A stretch of 64,000 bases of DNA from JAFDXJ01 sp039811225 (GTDB lineage: Bacteria > Bacteroidota > Bacteroidia > Chitinophagales > Chitinophagaceae). The notes below the pieces were generated by a model. It saw nothing but the letters and a program-made list of their open reading frames with translations, ran no database searches and was not told the origin of the DNA. Below are positions 61,524 through 64,000 of the stretch, in pieces; positions within the stretch are counted from its first letter, which is position 1, and each line of letters begins with the position of its first letter. A program made the position numbers and the translations under genes. The stretch lies in assembly GCA_039811225.1 (NCBI GenBank), contig JBDHYG010000006.1:1-64000 (forward strand), given 5' to 3'.

Positions 61524-63350
61524 TTATTTTTTTGAAGCATGCGCTAAATGTAATTCCGATAATTGAGTGGCATCAATAGGAGCGGGTGCATCGAGCATGA
61601 CATCCCGGCCACTATTGTTTTTGGGGAAAGCAATGAAATCGCGGATACTTTCACTACCGCCAATAATAGAGCAAAGCCGGTCCAGGCCGAAAGCAATACC
61701 GCCATGCGGGGGGGCGCCATATTCAAATGCTTTCAACAGGAAACCAAATTTTTCCGTTGCTTCTTCTTTTGACATACCTAGTGCGGCAAACATTTTTTCC
61801 TGTAAATCTTTTTGAAAAATCCGGATTGAGCCACCACCGATTTCATTCCCGTTTATGACTAGGTCATATGCATTGGCCTTGATCCCGGCAAATGGATGTT
61901 GCAGGTAATTGGCTGCATCGGCAATGTGCGGGTCATTTTTCAACATGATGTCAATTTCTTCCTGCTTGGGAGCCGTAAAAGGATGGTGCCGGGCTACCCA
62001 GCGATTGCCTTCAGCATCATATTCAAACAAAGGGAAATCAATAATCCAAACCAGTTTGAAAGAATCTTTATGCCGCAGGTTTAGTCTTTTGGCTATTTCC
62101 AGGCGCAATTCACCAGCAGCTTTCCGGGTTTTTTCTTCTTTACCTGCCAATATCAAAATCAAATCACCTTCACGTGCCCCGCAGGTAGTTGAAATATTTT
62201 CCAGCCGGGCCTGGTCATAAAATTTATCTACACTGCTTTTATAAGTACCATCGGCATTACATTTAATATACACTAATCCCTGCATGCCAATTTGAGGGCG
62301 TTTTACCCATTCAGTCAATTCATCCGTTTGTTTTCTTGTATAAAAAGCACAACCCGGCATGACCACTGCGATAACCGTTTCAGCCTGTTCAAATACCGGG
62401 AAACCGGCACCCTGGATGCTGGATGAAAGATCAGCCACATTCTTTTTTTGAAATACTGTTTTCAGGTTAGTCAGTTCCAGGTCAAATCGAATATCCGGTT
62501 TATCAATACCATAGCGCCACATGGCTTCTTCCCAACTCATTCTTTCCACCGGTTCATGATAATCGATACCCTTTACATCTTTGAAAATACGTTTCACCAT
62601 ATTTTCAAATGTGCGTAAAATATCTTCCTGATCTATGAATGACATTTCACAATCGATCTGCGTAAACTCAGGCTGCCTGTCGGCCCGCAGGTCTTCATCC
62701 CGGAAGCATTTCACGATTTGAAAATAACGGTCAATGCCACTCACCATCAGCAGTTGCTTAAATGTTTGTGGTGATTGGGGCAATGCATAAAACTGGCCTT
62801 CATGCATGCGGGAAGGTACTACAAAATCCCGGGCGCCTTCCGGCGTAGATTTAATGAGGAAAGGCGTTTCCACTTCCATGAAAGATTGTTCGTGTAAGTA
62901 ATCGCGGACAGATCGGGTAATGGCATATCGTAATTCCAGGTTCTTCTTTACTATATTTCTGCGCAGGTCGAGGTACCTGTATTTCATACGCAGGTCATCG
63001 CCGCCATCGGTATCATCCTGTATGGTAAAAGGAGGGATGGCAGCGATATTCAAAATTTTATATTCGCTCACCAGGACTTCGATTTCCCCGGTCGGGATTT
63101 GCAGGTTTTTATTTTCTCTTTCCTGCACAAAGCCTTTAGCCTGGATGACATATTCCCGGCCCAGGGAACGCTTATCTAATTCTTCCTGCAACTCTTCCCC
63201 GAACAGTAATTGTGTAATACCATAACGATCCCTCAGGTCCACAAAAGTGATGGCGCCAAATTTTCGAATGGTTTGTACCCAACCACAAAGGGAAACAGTA
63301 CGGTTGATATCTTTCAGGTCTAATTGCCCACAATGATGTGTCCTGTACAT
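61524..63350 (-). CDS. aspS: Aspartyl-tRNA synthetase
   Basis: A 608-residue class IIb aminoacyl-tRNA synthetase. The N-terminal OB domain that binds the anticodon starts MYRTHHCGQLDLKDINRTVSLCGWVQ, motif 2 includes FRDEDLRADRQPEFTQIDCEMSF, a bacterial GAD insertion lies about 300-430, and motif 3 is GIAFGLDRLCSIIGG. It has the usual bacterial length. The ATG at 63350 is preferred to an in-frame ATG at 63365. A -7 box at 63412-63419 would give a leader of about 55 nt. Confidence 0.97.
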   Translation of the reverse strand: MYRTHHCGQLDLKDINRTVSLCGWVQTIRKFGAITFVDLRDRYGITQLLFGEELQEELDKRSLGREYVIQAKGFVQERENKNLQIPTGEIEVLVSEYKILNIAAIPPFTIQDDTDGGDDLRMKYRYLDLRRNIVKKNLELRYAITRSVRDYLHEQSFMEVETPFLIKSTPEGARDFVVPSRMHEGQFYALPQSPQTFKQLLMVSGIDRYFQIVKCFRDEDLRADRQPEFTQIDCEMSFIDQEDILRTFENMVKRIFKDVKGIDYHEPVERMSWEEAMWRYGIDKPDIRFDLELTNLKTVFQKKNVADLSSSIQGAGFPVFEQAETVIAVVMPGCAFYTRKQTDELTEWVKRPQIGMQGLVYIKCNADGTYKSSVDKFYDQARLENISTTCGAREGDLILILAGKEEKTRKAAGELRLEIAKRLNLRHKDSFKLVWIIDFPLFEYDAEGNRWVARHHPFTAPKQEEIDIMLKNDPHIADAANYLQHPFAGIKANAYDLVINGNEIGGGSIRIFQKDLQEKMFAALGMSKEEATEKFGFLLKAFEYGAPPHGGIAFGLDRLCSIIGGSESIRDFIAFPKNNSGRDVMLDAPAPIDATQLSELHLAHASKK

Positions 63351-63411
63351 AGTTGTTATGTTCATATTTTGTAAATGAAAGCCGATTTTTTTCTTTTAAA
63401 ATTCAGGGTTG

Positions 63412-63419
63412 CAAATATA
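63412..63419 (-). promoter_or_regulatory. Bacteroidota -7 box for aspS
   Basis: The minus strand reads TATATTTG (63419-63412), matching TAnnTTTG, 61 nt before the aspS ATG. A good -33 element is not clear. Confidence 0.4.
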
Positions 63420-63512
63420 ACCAAACTGCTAAATGGAAACGTGTGAAATTGCTTTCAGATAATAAATTGGAAAGGTTTTATAATTTGATACCCTGCCTTA
63501 ACTGATTTACCT

Positions 63513-63520
63513 TACTTTTG
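63513..63520 (+). promoter_or_regulatory. Bacteroidota -7 box for sucD
   Basis: TACTTTTG matches TAnnTTTG and lies 20 nt before the sucD ATG. The nearest TTTG (63484-63487) is 25 nt upstream, longer than the usual spacing. Confidence 0.45.
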
Positions 63521-63540
63521 CACAACAAATTTATTTCCTT

Positions 63541-64000
63541 ATGTCAGTTTTAGTCAATAAGCATTCAAAAATCATTGTACAGGGTTTTACCGGAACGGAA
63601 GGTAGTTTTCATGCCGGCCAGATGATCGAATACGGAACCAATGTAGTAGGCGGTGTAACCCCGGGAAAGGGGGGAACCACGCATTTGGAAAAGCCGGTTT
63701 TTAATACGGTAGCTGAAGCCGTGGCAAAAACGGGCGCCAATGTGAGTATCATATTTGTACCACCGGCATTTGCAGCAGATGCCATTATGGAAGCGGCTGA
63801 TGCAGGCATTGCATTGATCGTATGTATCACCGAAGGTATCCCGGTACAAGATATGGTAAAAGTGAAAAGCTTTTTGGCAGAAACCAATTCCCGGCTGATT
63901 GGCCCTAATTGCCCGGGCATTATTACAGCAGGTGAAGCGAAAGTGGGTATTATGCCTGGTTTCATTTTCAAACCCGGTCGTATCGGCATTGTTTCAAAAT
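63541..64000 (+). CDS. sucD: Succinyl-CoA synthetase alpha subunit (partial, cut by window end)
   Basis: The first 153 codons of an open frame that runs off the window. The protein begins MSVLVNKHSKIIVQGFTGTEG and has the CoA-binding Rossmann elements GGVTPGKGGTTHLEKPVFNTV, SIIFVPPAFAADAIMEAADAG, CITEGIPVQDMV and LIGPNCPGIITAGEAKVGIMPG, all in the order of SucD. SucD with SucC makes succinate and ATP or GTP from succinyl-CoA in the TCA cycle. The active-site His is further along, outside the window. Confidence 0.95.
   Translation, partial: MSVLVNKHSKIIVQGFTGTEGSFHAGQMIEYGTNVVGGVTPGKGGTTHLEKPVFNTVAEAVAKTGANVSIIFVPPAFAADAIMEAADAGIALIVCITEGIPVQDMVKVKSFLAETNSRLIGPNCPGIITAGEAKVGIMPGFIFKPGRIGIVSK

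Overview
The window is chromosomal DNA from a member of the Bacteroidota, most likely family Chitinophagaceae or a close relative. This rests on several signs: a 1030-residue fused SecDF, a C-terminal type IX secretion sorting domain, families typical of the phylum (DUF2851, a DUF6089-like barrel, an HU-CCDC81-like membrane protein, a GlmU-like left-handed helix protein), many lipoproteins, low GC and weak ribosome binding sites. Several starts and the tRNA gene are preceded by the Bacteroidota promoter form TTTG-N(16-19)-TAnnTTTG, or by its -7 half alone. I see no rRNA, insertion sequence, prophage, integrase or CRISPR array.

Region 1 (1-12.0 kb) is an accessory block for degrading complex glycans. 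It opens with two facing arrays of short tandem repeats that run up to the start of an orphan NarL-type response regulator. Next come an exported sulfatase, a GH2 glycosidase and a lipoprotein of the formylglycine-generating enzyme family that keeps both active-site cysteines. Then follow a subtilisin-like lipoprotein, a small membrane protein and a divergent GH9 / GH18 pair (cellulase-like and chitinase-like) whose shared intergenic region holds a perfect 12-bp inverted repeat. There is no SusC/SusD pair, so this is not a classical polysaccharide utilization locus.

Region 2 (12.0-39.9 kb) is mostly housekeeping: release factor 3, GlmS, a MiaE-like tRNA hydroxylase, SecDF, an FKBP isomerase, GroES-GroEL, topoisomerase I, lipoyl synthase, Maf, a UbiA-family prenyltransferase, a KdsC-like phosphatase, a fused DnaQ-type exonuclease / GIY-YIG nuclease, a ClpS-Aat pair that links two steps of the N-degron pathway, a patatin-like lipase and a tRNA-Val(TAC) gene with promoter and terminator. 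Palindrome-bearing direct repeats lie downstream of the YhhN-family gene.

Region 3 (39.9-49.5 kb) holds large exported proteins: a 1042-residue GH31 enzyme, a delta-60 repeat protein with a T9SS sorting domain, a DUF6600-like lipoprotein with a Gln/Lys-rich coil, and a serine hydrolase. The tRNA methylthiotransferase MtaB lies among them.

Region 4 (49.6-64 kb) has a tight operon (GlmU-like protein, TpiA, a Wzx-like flippase, a family 4 glycosyltransferase) suggesting surface glycan synthesis. After it come UvrA, an outer-membrane barrel, an ElaA-like acetyltransferase, a universal stress protein, RarA, AspS and the start of sucD, which is cut by the window end. All functions are read from sequence motifs alone; no database search was run.
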